This document shows positions 24,036-34,753 of a stretch of DNA of 64,000 nucleotides, one piece after another. The notes below the pieces were generated by a model. That model ran no database searches. It saw only the letters and a program-made list of their open reading frames with translations, and was not told where the DNA came from. The stretch is from Acidobacteriota bacterium (GTDB taxonomy: Bacteria > Acidobacteriota > Vicinamibacteria > Vicinamibacterales > CAVVIG01). The stretch is from positions 1-64,000 of the forward strand of contig QHWB01000034.1 of assembly GCA_003222395.1 (NCBI GenBank). Reading direction: 5' to 3'. Made by a program: the position numbers and the translations under genes. Each line of letters begins with the position of its first letter. Position 1 is the first letter of the stretch.

Positions 24036-24824
24036 TTACTCCCCGGTTGGTCCTTTGAGCTGATCGAGCTGACGCTTCAGGCCGGCGTTCTGCGGATCGA
24101 GCGCGGCGGCCTTCTCCAGATCCTTGATCGCCTGCTCCTTGTCGTTCTTCTTCATGTGCGCCTGCGACATCGCGGCGTAGCTGCGCGAGGAGTTGGGATA
24201 GAACTGCGCGTTGATCTCGAGCAGCTTCAGCGCGGCGTCGGGCTTGTCGCTCGTCAGGCGCGTCGCCGCCGCAATCAGGCTCGGCTCGCCGAAGTCGTAC
24301 GCGGCGCGGCCGAAGAAATTCTTTCGGAGGTCCCAGTACTGCGCGATCGCCGCGTCGATCCCCTCGTCCTTCTCGGTGTCGGTGAGGATGTCGGCGAGAG
24401 CCCTCGGAATCGGCACGCCCCGGTGGCACGTGGCACAGCTCACGCGGGTCGCCTCCTCGGCGGGCTTGTTCACCGCGGCCGGCAGCTTCTGGTTGATGTC
24501 GCGCGCGAGCACGATCATCTGCCGCGCCGCGAGCTTGGTCCGCTTCTCGTCGGACGCCATGTCGGTGCGGCCGCCGCCTCCTTCCTGCACGTGACAATAG
24601 CTGCACTGCACACCGAGCGCCTGCGTGAACGCCTGCATGGTCTGGAGCAACTGCTCGCGCGTCGTGTCCTTCGGCAGGATCTGCAGGTTCTGCGGCGGTG
24701 GTTGTTGTTGTTGCTGCGACTGTGGTTCTGGCGGTGACGGTATTTGCGCGGCGGTGAACGACGCGACCATCAGCATCGCTCCGAACGCGAAGCAAGAACA
24801 TTTCATCGTCTTTCGTGAGCTCAT
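24036..24824 (-). CDS. exported di-haem c-type cytochrome with TPR tail
   Basis: From ATG 24824 the product has 262 residues; ATG 24806 (MKCSCF...) is the alternative. A signal peptide is followed by a Gln/Pro stretch, then two haem-binding motifs: CSYCH near 85 and CATCH near 140. The spacing is like the photosynthetic reaction-centre cytochrome subunit family found in non-phototrophic Acidobacteriota. A TPR-like helical end follows (SRSYAAMSQAHMKKNDKEQAIKDLEKAAALDPQN). It probably carries electrons in the periplasm. It forms an operon with ilvE upstream and the creatininase gene downstream. Confidence 0.85.
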   Translation of the reverse strand: MSSRKTMKCSCFAFGAMLMVASFTAAQIPSPPEPQSQQQQQPPPQNLQILPKDTTREQLLQTMQAFTQALGVQCSYCHVQEGGGGRTDMASDEKRTKLAARQMIVLARDINQKLPAAVNKPAEEATRVSCATCHRGVPIPRALADILTDTEKDEGIDAAIAQYWDLRKNFFGRAAYDFGEPSLIAAATRLTSDKPDAALKLLEINAQFYPNSSRSYAAMSQAHMKKNDKEQAIKDLEKAAALDPQNAGLKRQLDQLKGPTGE

Positions 24825-24829
24825 ATCAA

Positions 24830-25762
24830 CTAGGAAATCACCGTCTGCCGCGCGAAAGCGAGCCAGCGGCGATATTGCGGCAGCTCTCCCCGAACTGCCT
24901 GGTTGAACGTTTCCTGAATGCGCCGCGTCACCGGTCCCGGTTTGCCTTCGCTGATGACGTGGCCGTCGACTTCGCGGATTGCCGTCACTTCGACGGCGGT
25001 GCCCGTGAAGAACAGCTCGTCGGCACCCAGCACGTCCTCCACGGAAATCGGCGCGACGCGCTTCGGGATCCCGAGGTCGCCGGCGATTTCGAGGATCGAC
25101 GCGCGCGTGACGCCCATGAGGATGCTGGCGTCGATGTCGTTGGTCACGATCTCGCCGTTTCTGACGAGGAACAGATTCTCGCCCGAGCCTTCGGCGATCT
25201 GGCCGTGCGAGTTGAGCAGGAGCGCCTCGTCGAAGCCGCGCCGCTGCGCTTCCTGCACGGCGCGCACCGAGTTGATGTACTGCCCGCACGCTTTTCCCCA
25301 CGCGGGGATCGCGGCGCTGTCGAACTTCCGGATCGACGACACCGTCACGCGTACGCCTTTGTCGGCGCCGGCGAGGTACTGTCCGGTCGCAAACGCGGCT
25401 ATCGCGACTTCAACCGGACATTCGCTCGTCCACACGCTCAACGTCGCGGCGCCGAAAAACGCAATCGGCCGGATGTAGGCCGAGTCGAGCTTGTTGGCGC
25501 GAATCACGTCGAGCGTCGCTTCCGCGAGCGTGTCCTGCGAATACGGAATCCTCAGCTCGTACAACTCGGCCGACTTGACCATCCGTTCGAGGTGTGCATC
25601 GAGGCGGAACACGGCCGGCCCTTCCGGCGTCGCGTAGCAGCGCATCCCTTCGAACACGCCGGTTCCGTACTGAAGCGCGTGCGTCAGAACGTGCACCTTC
25701 GCGTCGCCCCATGCCACCAGCTTGCCGTTGAACCAAATCTTTTCGGTCGGTGTGAATCCCAT
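24830..25762 (-). CDS. ilvE: branched-chain amino acid aminotransferase
   Basis: A 310-residue class IV PLP enzyme that makes Leu, Ile and Val from their keto acids with glutamate. Family segments: WFNGKLVAWGDAKVHVLTHALQYG (9-32), the PLP-lysine region WGKACGQYINS near 157, and the EGSGENLF phosphate-binding loop near 198. The length fits. It heads a three-gene minus-strand operon with cytochrome and creatininase genes, an unexpected partnership. A plus-strand gene diverges 50 nt away, and TATATT (about 12 nt before the ATG on the minus strand) could be the -10 box. Confidence 0.93.
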   Translation of the reverse strand: MGFTPTEKIWFNGKLVAWGDAKVHVLTHALQYGTGVFEGMRCYATPEGPAVFRLDAHLERMVKSAELYELRIPYSQDTLAEATLDVIRANKLDSAYIRPIAFFGAATLSVWTSECPVEVAIAAFATGQYLAGADKGVRVTVSSIRKFDSAAIPAWGKACGQYINSVRAVQEAQRRGFDEALLLNSHGQIAEGSGENLFLVRNGEIVTNDIDASILMGVTRASILEIAGDLGIPKRVAPISVEDVLGADELFFTGTAVEVTAIREVDGHVISEGKPGPVTRRIQETFNQAVRGELPQYRRWLAFARQTVIS

Positions 25763-25812
25763 GGCGGATCAATATATCAAGTTGACGGCGTTTTCGGCCG
25801 ATAGACGAAGGA

Positions 25813-26292
25813 ATGTCACAGTTTCGGGTGGAAAAACGCCGGGCCGAGGCCGAAGTGACGCTCGCCACCGGCGCTTCCGTCCGCGGGTCGTTTTTCCTGG
25901 CCGGATCGAGCGCCGGCCACGTCGGCCCGGAGCGCGTCGCCGATCTGCTGAACGCGGAAACGGGCTTTTTTCCCTTCGAGCCGGTGGGCGCGGACGTCAG
26001 CGAGACCGTCATGATCAACCGCGCGCACGTCGTGTCGGTCAGGCTGCTCGAACGAAACCGCGAACCGCAACTCGATCCCGGGTACCTCGTCGCCACCGAG
26101 CGGCGCGTCGCCATGCTGCTGTCGACGGGCGCTCGGATCATTGGCGCCGTCCGTGTGTACCGACCGCAGGGGCGCGACCGCCTCAGCGACTACGCGCGAT
26201 CGAGCGACGCGTTCCGCTACGTCGAAAACCGCGACGGCACTTTCGTCGTCAACAGCGCGCACATCGTCGAACTACGGGAGAGCTTGTCGTGA
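25813..26292 (+). CDS. conserved protein of unknown function linked to pilT
   Basis: A 159-residue soluble protein. It appears to contain two similar beta-rich halves (AEVTLATGASVRGSFFL...; RRVAMLLSTGARIIGAVRV...), each ending with a phrase about Asn and His (MINRAHVVSVRL; VVNSAHIVELRE), so an internal duplication is likely. I do not recognise a named domain with confidence; DUF6812 is a possibility. Its stop overlaps the pilT GTG (GTGA), which ties it to twitching motility. Confidence 0.75.
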   Translation: MSQFRVEKRRAEAEVTLATGASVRGSFFLAGSSAGHVGPERVADLLNAETGFFPFEPVGADVSETVMINRAHVVSVRLLERNREPQLDPGYLVATERRVAMLLSTGARIIGAVRVYRPQGRDRLSDYARSSDAFRYVENRDGTFVVNSAHIVELRESLS

Positions 26293-27401
26293 AACCCATT
26301 GATTCGTTGTTCATGGCCATGTGCACCGCAGGCGCGTCGGACCTGCACCTGTCGTGCGGGATGCCGCCGCTCGTGCGGAAGGACGGCGCGATGCAGCCGC
26401 TCGACCCGTCCGCGACGCCGCTCACACCTGAAGCGATGACCGGCCTGCTCGATCCGATCATGCCGGACAAGAACCGGAAGGAATTCGCCGAGCGGCACGA
26501 CTCCGACTTCGCGTACGAGATCACCGGGCTCGCAAGGTTCCGCGCCAACATCTTCATGGACAGGAGGGGTCCTGGCGCGGTCTTCCGCATCATCCCGGCC
26601 AGCATCCTCACCGCCGAACAGCTCGGGCTGTCGCCGGCGATCCTCCAGATGTGCAAGCTGCACAAGGGGCTCGTGCTCGTCACCGGTCCGACCGGATCGG
26701 GAAAATCGACCACGCTCTGCGCCATGGTCGACTACATCAACAAGAACCGTGATGATCATTTGATCACGATTGAAGATCCGATCGAGTTCGTACACGAGAA
26801 CAAGCGGTGCCTCATCAACCAGCGCGAGGTGCACACCCACACCGAAGGGTTCAAGCATGCGCTGCGCGCCGCGTTGCGCGAAGACCCGGACATCGTGCTC
26901 GTCGGCGAGATGCGGGATCTCGAGACGGTCGCCATCGCGATCGAGACGGCCGAAACCGGACACCTCGTCTTCGGCACGCTGCACACGACGACCGCCGCGT
27001 CGACGGTGGACCGCATCATCGATCAGTTTCCGACCGACCGTCAGGCGCAGATCCGTGTGATGCTCTCCGAATCGCTGCGCGGCGTCATCGCGCAGAACCT
27101 CTGCAAGAAGACCGGCGGCGGCCGCGCGGCGGCGCTCGAGGTGCTCATCGTCACGCCGGCGGTGGCAAACCTCATCCGCGAGGCGAAGACCTTCCAGATC
27201 CCGTCGATGATGCAGGTGGGGAAGGCAGTCGGCATGGTCATGTTGAATGACGCCCTCTTCGACCTCGTTCAGAAGAGGCTCGTGGCTCCCGAGGAGGCGT
27301 ACTCGAAAGCGGTCGATAAGGCCGGGTTCGAGGTGCTGCTCAAGCGCGCGAACATCATCCTCAAGACCGCAAGCGCCACCCCGGTTCCGGCCGGCGCGTA
27401 G
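26289..27401 (+). CDS. pilT: type IV pilus retraction ATPase PilT (first copy)
   Basis: A 370-residue secretion ATPase that powers pilus disassembly. An N-terminal PAS-like half (MKPIDSLFMAMCTAGASDLHLSCG) is followed by Walker A GPTGSGKS with K139, the Asp box DPDIVLVGEMRD and the His box GHLVFGTLHTTTAAST. GTG 26289 overlaps the upstream stop; a much longer open frame from 25722 is antisense read-through and was not used. A second PilT lies at 60587-61723 and is only partly similar, so the two may differ in role (PilT and PilU, for example). Confidence 0.92.
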   Translation: MKPIDSLFMAMCTAGASDLHLSCGMPPLVRKDGAMQPLDPSATPLTPEAMTGLLDPIMPDKNRKEFAERHDSDFAYEITGLARFRANIFMDRRGPGAVFRIIPASILTAEQLGLSPAILQMCKLHKGLVLVTGPTGSGKSTTLCAMVDYINKNRDDHLITIEDPIEFVHENKRCLINQREVHTHTEGFKHALRAALREDPDIVLVGEMRDLETVAIAIETAETGHLVFGTLHTTTAASTVDRIIDQFPTDRQAQIRVMLSESLRGVIAQNLCKKTGGGRAAALEVLIVTPAVANLIREAKTFQIPSMMQVGKAVGMVMLNDALFDLVQKRLVAPEEAYSKAVDKAGFEVLLKRANIILKTASATPVPAGA

Positions 27402-27402
27402 G

Positions 27403-27432
27403 TTGCGTGCGGAAGAGTGCACGTGTTATATT
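27403..27432 (+). promoter_or_regulatory. sigma-70-type promoter of the ribosomal supercluster
   Basis: TTGCGT (27403-27408) and TATATT (27427-27432) are separated by 18 nt, directly after the pilT stop. Transcription would start near 27439 and give an rpsL leader of about 210 nt. It is the best promoter visible before a cluster of some 30 genes. Confidence 0.6.
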
Positions 27433-27445
27433 CGTCAGGTTCTGT

Positions 27446-27565
27446 CGGGGCTGGGACACCCTATCTAGCCCCGCCACTTAGGAATAGCGACGTTCCGTCG
27501 CGATTAACTCGAACCTAGGGTCAGTAGGGTTTTCAGGCGCCAAGCTTCGGCTTCTAGGCCTGAAA
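27446..27565 (+). promoter_or_regulatory. structured rpsL leader with three hairpins
   Basis: Hairpin one: CGGGGCT/AGCCCCG (27446-27473). Hairpin two: GCGACG-TTC-CGTCGC (27487-27501). Hairpin three: TTTCAGGC (27531-27538) with GCCTGAAA (27558-27565), enclosing AAGC-TTCG-GCTT, a classic C-UUCG-G tetraloop. Such a leader could bind a ribosomal protein for feedback control, but I cannot name which. Confidence 0.55.
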
Positions 27566-27569
27566 CACG

Positions 27570-27637
27570 GAAGTATGAAGTTGGAAGTCTGAAGTCTGAA
27601 GCGACTTCGCACTTCGAACCTCGTACTTCTGACTTTT
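27570..27637 (+). repeat. heptamer inverted repeat (GAAGTCT units) followed by T5
   Basis: Left arm units GAAGTAT, GAAGTTG, GAAGTCT, GAAGTCT and GAAGCGA face right-arm units ACTTCGC, ACTTCGA and ACTTCTG. TTTTT follows immediately (27633-27637), 12 nt before the rpsL ATG. Hairpin plus T-run resembles an intrinsic attenuator at the mouth of the cluster. Confidence 0.85.
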
Positions 27638-27648
27638 TGAGAACAAAA

Positions 27649-28026
27649 ATGCCGACCATCAGTCAGCTCGTGCGCGCGGGACGCAAGAAAATCGTCAGCA
27701 AGACCAAGAGTCCGGCGTTGCAGAACAGCCCGCAGAAGCGCGGCGTCTGCGTTCGCGTCTTCACCCAGACGCCGAAGAAGCCGAACTCGGCGCTCCGCAA
27801 GGTCGCGCGCGTCCGGCTGACCAACGGCATCGAGGTGACGACCTACATCCCCGGCGTCGGCCACAACCTGCAGGAGCACTCGCTGGTGCTGATTCGCGGC
27901 GGCCGCGTGAAGGACCTGCCGGGCGTCCGCTATCACGTCGTCCGCGGAACGCTCGATGCGGTCGGCGTGCAGGGACGAATGCAAGGACGTTCGAAGTACG
28001 GGGCGAAGCGCCCGAAAAAAGCGTAG
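27649..28026 (+). CDS. rpsL: 30S ribosomal protein S12
   Basis: A 125-residue protein of the decoding centre, of normal length. The conserved loops [15 protein letters not shown] (from 41) and [11 protein letters not shown] (near 86) are unchanged, so no streptomycin-resistance substitution is seen. [11 protein letters not shown] fixes the start at 27649; an in-frame ATG 12 nt earlier would add only MRTK. It opens the str part of the cluster, and rpsG follows after a heptamer repeat. Confidence 0.98.
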   Translation: MPTISQLVRAGRKKIVSKTKSPALQNSPQKRGVCVRVFTQTPKKPNSALRKVARVRLTNGIEVTTYIPGVGHNLQEHSLVLIRGGRVKDLPGVRYHVVRGTLDAVGVQGRMQGRSKYGAKRPKKA

Positions 28027-28048
28027 GGATTCGGGATTAGGGATTAGC
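28027..28048 (+). repeat. one-armed GGGATTA repeat between rpsL and rpsG
   Basis: Three units GGGATTC, GGGATTA and GGGATTA fill the 23-nt gap up to the rpsG ATG. The same unit builds the large hairpin after rpsG. Confidence 0.75.
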
Positions 28049-28049
28049 C

Positions 28050-28523
28050 ATGCCAAGACGCCGAGAGATTCCGAAGCGCGATATTCTCGCGGATCCGCTC
28101 TATCAGAGCCCGCTCGTCAGCAAGTTCATCAACTGCGTGATGCACGACGGCAAGCGGAGCACGGCCGAGCGCATCCTGTATGAAAGCTTCGACATCATCA
28201 AAGAGAAGACCGGCGATGATCCCGTCAAGACTTTCAAGAAGGCGATCGACAACGTCAAGCCGAGCCTCGAAGTGAAATCGCGCCGCGTCGGCGGCAGCAA
28301 CTATCAGGTGCCGGTGGAAGTGAACCCCAACCGCCGCCTCTCGCTCAGCATCCGGTGGCTGGTCGGCTACGCGCGGGCGCGCGGCGACGGCAAGACGATG
28401 CAGGAGAAGCTGGCCAACGAGTTCATGGACGCGGCGAACCTTCGCGGCGGCGCGGTGAAGAAGCGCGAGGACACGCACCGCATGGCCGAAGCGAACAAGG
28501 CGTTCGCTCATTATCGGTGGTAG
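28050..28523 (+). CDS. rpsG: 30S ribosomal protein S7
   Basis: A 157-residue primary binder of the 16S rRNA 3' domain, one residue from the usual 156. [18 protein letters not shown] at the start and the conserved LMNVLM-type region ([22 protein letters not shown]) are clear. No Shine-Dalgarno motif other than the AGGGATTAG repeat lies before the ATG, so the repeat itself may serve as the ribosome site. Confidence 0.98.
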   Translation: MPRRREIPKRDILADPLYQSPLVSKFINCVMHDGKRSTAERILYESFDIIKEKTGDDPVKTFKKAIDNVKPSLEVKSRRVGGSNYQVPVEVNPNRRLSLSIRWLVGYARARGDGKTMQEKLANEFMDAANLRGGAVKKREDTHRMAEANKAFAHYRW

Positions 28524-28529
28524 GGAGAC

Positions 28530-28610
28530 GGGATTAGGGATTAGGGATTTGGGATTAGGGATTTGGGATTCGCCGGGCTTCGTTCGAATCCCGAATCCCT
28601 AATCCCTAAT
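28530..28610 (+). repeat. GGGATTA heptamer hairpin between rpsG and fusA
   Basis: The left arm (28530-28572) has six 7-nt units GGGATTA or GGGATTT. The right arm (28587-28610) has AATCCCG, AATCCCT and AATCCCT. The transcript can form either a long hairpin or, using the six GGG runs spaced by 4 nt, a G-quadruplex. It ends 17 nt before the fusA ATG. Confidence 0.9.
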
Positions 28611-28627
28611 CACGACGAGAAACACCA

Positions 28628-30736
<2,109 letters not shown>

Positions 30737-30742
30737 TTCACG

Positions 30743-30814
30743 TAGGGCATAGGGCATAGGGCATAGGGCATAGGGTATAGACGCGGTGCCCTTTGCCCTC
30801 TGCCCTTTGCCCTG
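30743..30814 (+). repeat. GGGCATA heptamer hairpin between fusA and rpsJ
   Basis: Five 7-nt units GGGCATA (last GGGTATA) at 30743-30780 face GCCCTTT, GCCCTCT, GCCCTTT and GCCCTGA at 30787-30814, separated by only a few bases. Five GGG runs with CATA loops also allow a G-quadruplex. The array occupies the place where tuf would normally be. Confidence 0.9.
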
Positions 30815-30830
30815 ACAAGAGACACCAATC

Positions 30831-31166
30831 ATGGCCAGTCCGTTCAGCGACAAGATTCGAATCCGCCTGAAGGCGTACGACTACCGCGTGCTCGATCAGT
30901 CGACGACGGAGATCGTCGACACCGCCAAGCGCACCGGCGCGCGGCTGGCGGGACCGATTCCGCTGCCGACCGCGAAGAACAAGTGGACGGTGCTGCGCTC
31001 GCCGCACGTGGACAAGAAGAGCCGCGAGCAGTTCGAGATCCGCACGCACAAGCGCCTGATCGACATCTTCGAGCCGACGCCGCAGACCGTCGACGCCCTG
31101 ATGAAGCTCGATCTTCCCGCGGGTGTTGATGTGGAGATCAAGGCGTTTGGGAAGGAACACAAATAG
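30831..31166 (+). CDS. rpsJ: 30S ribosomal protein S10
   Basis: A 111-residue protein of the 30S head that also serves as NusE in antitermination. It is a few residues longer than usual at both ends. Typical segments: [53 protein letters not shown] and the C-terminal [13 protein letters not shown]. It starts the S10 part of the cluster. Confidence 0.98.
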   Translation: MASPFSDKIRIRLKAYDYRVLDQSTTEIVDTAKRTGARLAGPIPLPTAKNKWTVLRSPHVDKKSREQFEIRTHKRLIDIFEPTPQTVDALMKLDLPAGVDVEIKAFGKEHK

Positions 31167-31168
31167 AG

Positions 31169-31205
31169 GCTGGTTGCTGGGGGCTGGTTGCTAGTGGTTG
31201 CTGGG
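31169..31205 (+). repeat. one-armed GCTGGTT heptamer repeat
   Basis: Units GCTGGTT, GCTGGGG, GCTGGTT, GCTAGTG and GTTGCTG follow the rpsJ stop. They run into copy 2 of the dispersed start-site element. The same words occur after the pilB and pilC genes. Confidence 0.75.
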
Positions 31206-31232
31206 GCCGGGGAGTCGTGAGTCGCCTGGTCC

Positions 31233-31344
31233 GCTGCGACGTTCTGTTCTAGAAACGCGCGAGCACAACGGTGCGAGCGCGTCTGCGCCGGGGGTGGGGG
31301 CCCCGGCGTGTGAGAAAAGTCGGGCCCCGCGACAGAGTAAAAAA
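31233..31344 (+). repeat. dispersed start-site element, copy 2 (before rplC)
   Basis: It begins GCTGCGACGTTCTGTTCTAG, passes GAGCGCGTCTGC and GGGGGTGGGGGCCCCGG, and ends GGGCCCCGCGACAGAGTAAAAAA directly before the rplC ATG. Compared with copy 3 (35494-35581) the order of parts is identical. Confidence 0.85.
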
Positions 31345-32025
31345 ATGATTACGGGAATCATTGGCAAAAAAGTCGGCATGACCCAGGTCTTCGATCCTGA
31401 CGGGACGGTGCATCCCGCCACCGTGATCAAGGCGGGACCGTGCGTCATCGTGCAGGCGAAGAACGCGCAGGCCGACGGTTACGAAGCGGTGCAGCTCGGC
31501 CTCGTCGAGGAGACGCCCGCGAAGGCGAACAAGCCGACGATCGGTCATTTCAAGAAGGCCAACGTGCCGGCGACACGCATGCGCCGCGAAGTGAAGCTCG
31601 CCCCGGGTGGCGACGCGGTGAAGACCGGCGATCAGGTTCTGGTCTCGATCTTCAACAACGGCGATCGCGTCGACGTCGTCGGCACCGGGCGCGGCAAGGG
31701 ATTCCAGGGCGTCGTCAAGCGCCACCACTTCGGTGGCGGCGCGGCGACGCACGGATCGATGTTTCATCGCGCGCCCGGATCGATCGGCGCGTCTTCCTTT
31801 CCGTCGCGCGTTGTCAAGGGAATGCGCGGCGCGGGACGGATGGGCGGCGGCCGCGTGACGATCCGCAACCTGAAAGTGCTGCGCGTCGACGCCGACAACC
31901 ACCTGCTCCTCGTCGAAGGCGGCATCCCGGGCGCGCCGTCCGGCTACGTCATCGTCCGCAAGGCGATCGCCCCGCACAAGGTGAAGGTCGCGCAGGTCGA
32001 GAAGCCGAAGAAGGGTAAGAAGTAG
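31345..32025 (+). CDS. rplC: 50S ribosomal protein L3
   Basis: A 226-residue early-assembly protein near the peptidyl-transferase centre. [16 protein letters not shown] marks the true start at 31345. The extended loop [18 protein letters not shown] near 115-132 and the [23 protein letters not shown] stretch are conserved. An upstream open frame to 31198 only reads the repeat element and is not protein. Confidence 0.97.
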   Translation: MITGIIGKKVGMTQVFDPDGTVHPATVIKAGPCVIVQAKNAQADGYEAVQLGLVEETPAKANKPTIGHFKKANVPATRMRREVKLAPGGDAVKTGDQVLVSIFNNGDRVDVVGTGRGKGFQGVVKRHHFGGGAATHGSMFHRAPGSIGASSFPSRVVKGMRGAGRMGGGRVTIRNLKVLRVDADNHLLLVEGGIPGAPSGYVIVRKAIAPHKVKVAQVEKPKKGKK

Positions 32026-32048
32026 GGGCAGCCCCCTCGAAATTCAGT

Positions 32049-32669
32049 ATGCAGCTAGACGTTCTCAACGCTCAAAACCAGCAGGTCGGCACCATCGAGG
32101 TGCGCGACGACGTGTTCGCCGGCCGCGTGAACACCGACTTGATGTGGGAGTCGGTTGTCCACGCGAATGCCGCGGACCGGCGCGGCACGCACCAGACGAA
32201 GAACCGCGCCAATGTGAGCGGCAGCGGCAAGAAGCCGTGGCGGCAGAAGGGGACGGGCCGCGCCCGCGTCGGCGAGATTCGAAATCCGCTGTGGCGCAAG
32301 GGCGGCACGGTGTTCGGGCCGCAGCCGCGCAGCTACGACTACGCGCTGCCGAAGAAAGTCGAGCGCGGCGCGCTGCGTGCGGCGCTCGCCGACAAGCTGC
32401 AGCAGGGCGATCTCATCGTCGTCGACGCGCTGGCCGTGGACACGGTGAAAACGAAGGCGGCCGTGGAGCTGCTGCAGCGGCTCAACGTCAGCGGCAAGGC
32501 GGTGCTGGTCGACGTCGCCGTCGACGAGAAGCTGTCGAAGTCGGTCCGCAACATTCCCGGCGTTTCGCTCGTGGCGAGCGGACGCGTCAGCGCGCGCGAC
32601 GTCATCGGCGCGCAACGCGTCGTCGTCACCAGGACGGCGCTGGAGAAGCTACAGGACGCGCTCGCCTGA
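32049..32669 (+). CDS. rplD: 50S ribosomal protein L4
   Basis: A 206-residue protein lining the exit tunnel. RRGTHQTKNRANVSGSGKKPWRQKGTGRARVG (about 45-76) is the tunnel loop, and GPQPRSYDYALPKK follows. In some bacteria L4 represses its own operon; no matching leader site is evident here. It starts 23 nt after rplC. Confidence 0.97.
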   Translation: MQLDVLNAQNQQVGTIEVRDDVFAGRVNTDLMWESVVHANAADRRGTHQTKNRANVSGSGKKPWRQKGTGRARVGEIRNPLWRKGGTVFGPQPRSYDYALPKKVERGALRAALADKLQQGDLIVVDALAVDTVKTKAAVELLQRLNVSGKAVLVDVAVDEKLSKSVRNIPGVSLVASGRVSARDVIGAQRVVVTRTALEKLQDALA

Positions 32670-32691
32670 AAGGCTCGCGCTACAGGTACTT

Positions 32692-32985
32692 ATGTTGAAA
32701 CTGACTGACGTTATCCGCCGCCCGCTGATCACCGAGAAGACGTCGATTCTCCGCGAGGATGGACGAACGATCGTGTTCCACGTGGCATCGAGCGCGAACA
32801 AGACGCAGATCAAGCGGGCGATCGAACAGCTGCTCGGATCGAAGGTCGACAGCATCCGGACGAGCATCGCGCACGGCAAGATGAAGCGGCAGGGACGCTA
32901 CGCCGGCCGGCGCCCGGACTGGAAGAAGGCGTACGTGAAGCTCCGCGAAGGCGCGAAGATGCCGGAGTTCTTGGAAGGAGCGTAG
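32692..32985 (+). CDS. rplW: 50S ribosomal protein L23
   Basis: A 97-residue protein at the tunnel exit, where trigger factor and SRP dock. Starts [17 protein letters not shown]; the C-terminal [16 protein letters not shown] is typical. Unusually, no clear Shine-Dalgarno is seen before this ATG (the upstream bases are ACAGGTACTT). Confidence 0.97.
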   Translation: MLKLTDVIRRPLITEKTSILREDGRTIVFHVASSANKTQIKRAIEQLLGSKVDSIRTSIAHGKMKRQGRYAGRRPDWKKAYVKLREGAKMPEFLEGA

Positions 32986-32995
32986 AAAGCACCAA

Positions 32996-33820
32996 ATGCC
33001 TATTCGCAAATTCAATCCGACGTCGCCCGGCAGCCGGTTCCAGACGGTGCAGGTGTTCGACGAGATCACCACGCAGGAACCGTACAAGCCGCTGGTCGAG
33101 CCGCTGCACGAATCGGGCGGCCGGAACAACCGCGGTCAGCTCACGTCGTGGTGGCGCGGCGGCGGCCACAAGCGGATGTATCGCGTCATCGACTTCAAGC
33201 GCGACAAGCGCGACATCCCGGCGACGGTGTCGACGATCGAGTACGACCCGAACCGCTCGGCGCGCATCGCGCTGCTGACGTATGCCGACGGCGAGAAGCG
33301 CTACATCCTGCAGCCCAACGGCCTGAAGGTCGGCGACACGATCGTCGCCGGACAGAACGTCGACATCCTGCCGGGCAATTCGCTGCCGCTCAAGAACATT
33401 CCGCTCGGCACGCTGCTCCACAACGTGGAGCTCAAGCCGGGCAAGGGCGGACAGATCGCGCGCAGCGCCGGATCGGCGGTGCAGCTGGTCGCCAAGGAAG
33501 GCGACTACGCGTCGGTGAAGATGCCGTCGGGCGAGATTCGCAAGATCAACATGGAATGCTTCGCGACGATCGGCCAGGTCGGCAACCTCGATCACGAGAA
33601 CGTGTCGATCGGCAAGGCGGGGCGCAGCCGCTGGCTCGGTCAGCGGCCGCACGTGCGCGGCGTCGCGATGAACCCGGTCGACCATCCGCTCGGCGGCGGC
33701 GAGGGCAAGACGTCCGGTGGACGCCACCCGGTATCTCCGTGGGGTTTGCCGACCAAGGGCTACAAGACGCGGAATCGCAAGGCCACCGACAAGTTCATCG
33801 TTCAGCGGAGACAAAAATAG
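32996..33820 (+). CDS. rplB: 50S ribosomal protein L2
   Basis: A 274-residue protein needed for peptidyl-transferase assembly. [18 protein letters not shown] at the start and the C-terminal [17 protein letters not shown] loop with its essential His are intact. It begins 10 nt after rplW. Its stop codon lies inside an 8-bp hairpin (AGCTTTCG-GAA-CGAAAGCT, 33819-33837). Confidence 0.98.
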   Translation: MPIRKFNPTSPGSRFQTVQVFDEITTQEPYKPLVEPLHESGGRNNRGQLTSWWRGGGHKRMYRVIDFKRDKRDIPATVSTIEYDPNRSARIALLTYADGEKRYILQPNGLKVGDTIVAGQNVDILPGNSLPLKNIPLGTLLHNVELKPGKGGQIARSAGSAVQLVAKEGDYASVKMPSGEIRKINMECFATIGQVGNLDHENVSIGKAGRSRWLGQRPHVRGVAMNPVDHPLGGGEGKTSGGRHPVSPWGLPTKGYKTRNRKATDKFIVQRRQK

Positions 33821-33888
33821 CTTTCGGAACGAAAGCTGAGAGCCGAGAGCCGAGAGCCGAGAGCCGAGAGCCGAAAGCTGAAAGCTGG
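33819..33888 (+). repeat. hairpin plus GCCGAGA heptamer array between rplB and rpsS
   Basis: After the 8-bp hairpin at the rplB stop come eight strict 7-nt units: GCTGAGA, four GCCGAGA, GCCGAAA, GCTGAAA and GCTGGTT, ending just before the rpsS ATG at 33891. There is no second arm, so this is a direct-repeat form. Confidence 0.9.
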
Positions 33889-33890
33889 TT

Positions 33891-34274
33891 ATGGGACGTT
33901 CACTGAAGAAAGGCCCGTTCGTCGATCTACACCTGCTCGAGAAGATCGAGGTGATGAATCGCGCGGGCGGCGACAAGAAAGTCATCAAGACGTGGTCGCG
34001 CCGATCGACCGTGGTGCCCGAGATGGTCGGCCACACGCTCGCCGTGCACAACGGGAAGAAGTTCATTCCGGTGTACGTGACGGAAAACATGGTCGGCCAC
34101 AAGCTCGGCGAGTTCGCCCCGACGCGGATCTTCAAGGGGCATACGACGAAGGTGGCGGAGAAGGCTGCAGCGGCGGCTGTGGGCGGGGCGCCCGGGGCAC
34201 CGGCGCCGGCCGGCGGTGGCGGCGCAGGCGCGGGCGCCGGCGGCGGCGCCAGACCGGCGGGAGCGGGGAGCTAG
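33891..34274 (+). CDS. rpsS: 30S ribosomal protein S19 with Gly/Ala/Pro extension
   Basis: 127 residues, against about 92 usually. Residues 1-90 are standard ([57 protein letters not shown]). The last 35 are a low-complexity tail of Ala, Gly and Pro ([16 protein letters not shown]) not found in common S19. It may be disordered and extend from the 30S head. The next gene follows after 3 nt. Confidence 0.96.
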   Translation: MGRSLKKGPFVDLHLLEKIEVMNRAGGDKKVIKTWSRRSTVVPEMVGHTLAVHNGKKFIPVYVTENMVGHKLGEFAPTRIFKGHTTKVAEKAAAAAVGGAPGAPAPAGGGGAGAGAGGGARPAGAGS

Positions 34275-34277
34275 GCG

Positions 34278-34751
34278 ATGGCGATTGCAGCTCAGGCGAC
34301 GGCGCGCTATGTGCGGACGTCGGCCCAGAAGGCCGGGCTCGTGCTCGCGCTCATTCGCGGCAAGAACGTCGATCAAGCGCTGGCGACGCTGAGATTCACG
34401 CGCAAGGGCATCGCCGACGACATCGCGAAAGTGCTGCGCTCGGCGATCGCGAACGCGCAGAACAAGGACGGCTTCAGCGGCGACGTCGATCGACTCTACG
34501 TCTCGGCGGCGTTCGCGAACCAGGGACCGTCCGCCAAACGCGTGCGTCCGGCGCCGATGGGACGCGCGTTCCGCGTGCTGAAGCGCACAGCGCATCTCAC
34601 CGTGCAGGTGACAGAGCGCCCGGAAAAGATCGTCGCGGTCGCGGCGACCGAGGGGAGCGCGCCGAAGCGCGCGCGTACGCCGAAGAAACCGGCGGCGCCG
34701 CGGGCGGCCGGGTCGCGCCGTAAACAAACTCAGGCGAAGGCGAAGGAGTAG
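34278..34751 (+). CDS. rplV: 50S ribosomal protein L22 with basic C-terminal extension
   Basis: 157 residues, against about 110 usually. The core has [21 protein letters not shown] and the tunnel loop with [18 protein letters not shown]. The extra 45 residues are a Lys/Ala/Pro-rich tail ([18 protein letters not shown]). The loop that confers macrolide sensitivity shows no obvious deletion. Confidence 0.96.
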   Translation: MAIAAQATARYVRTSAQKAGLVLALIRGKNVDQALATLRFTRKGIADDIAKVLRSAIANAQNKDGFSGDVDRLYVSAAFANQGPSAKRVRPAPMGRAFRVLKRTAHLTVQVTERPEKIVAVAATEGSAPKRARTPKKPAAPRAAGSRRKQTQAKAKE

Positions 34752-34753
34752 TC

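Noticed and set aside
23071-24801. One 576-residue minus-strand protein
   Set aside because: Only its last 320 residues are real (creatininase-like). The front is the wrong frame of the cytochrome gene, which carries two haem motifs in another frame.
25722-26288. A pilT start 567 nt upstream
   Set aside because: The extra residues are an Arg-rich shadow of the upstream 159-aa gene. GTG 26289 overlaps that gene's stop in a GTGA and starts the normal PilT sequence.
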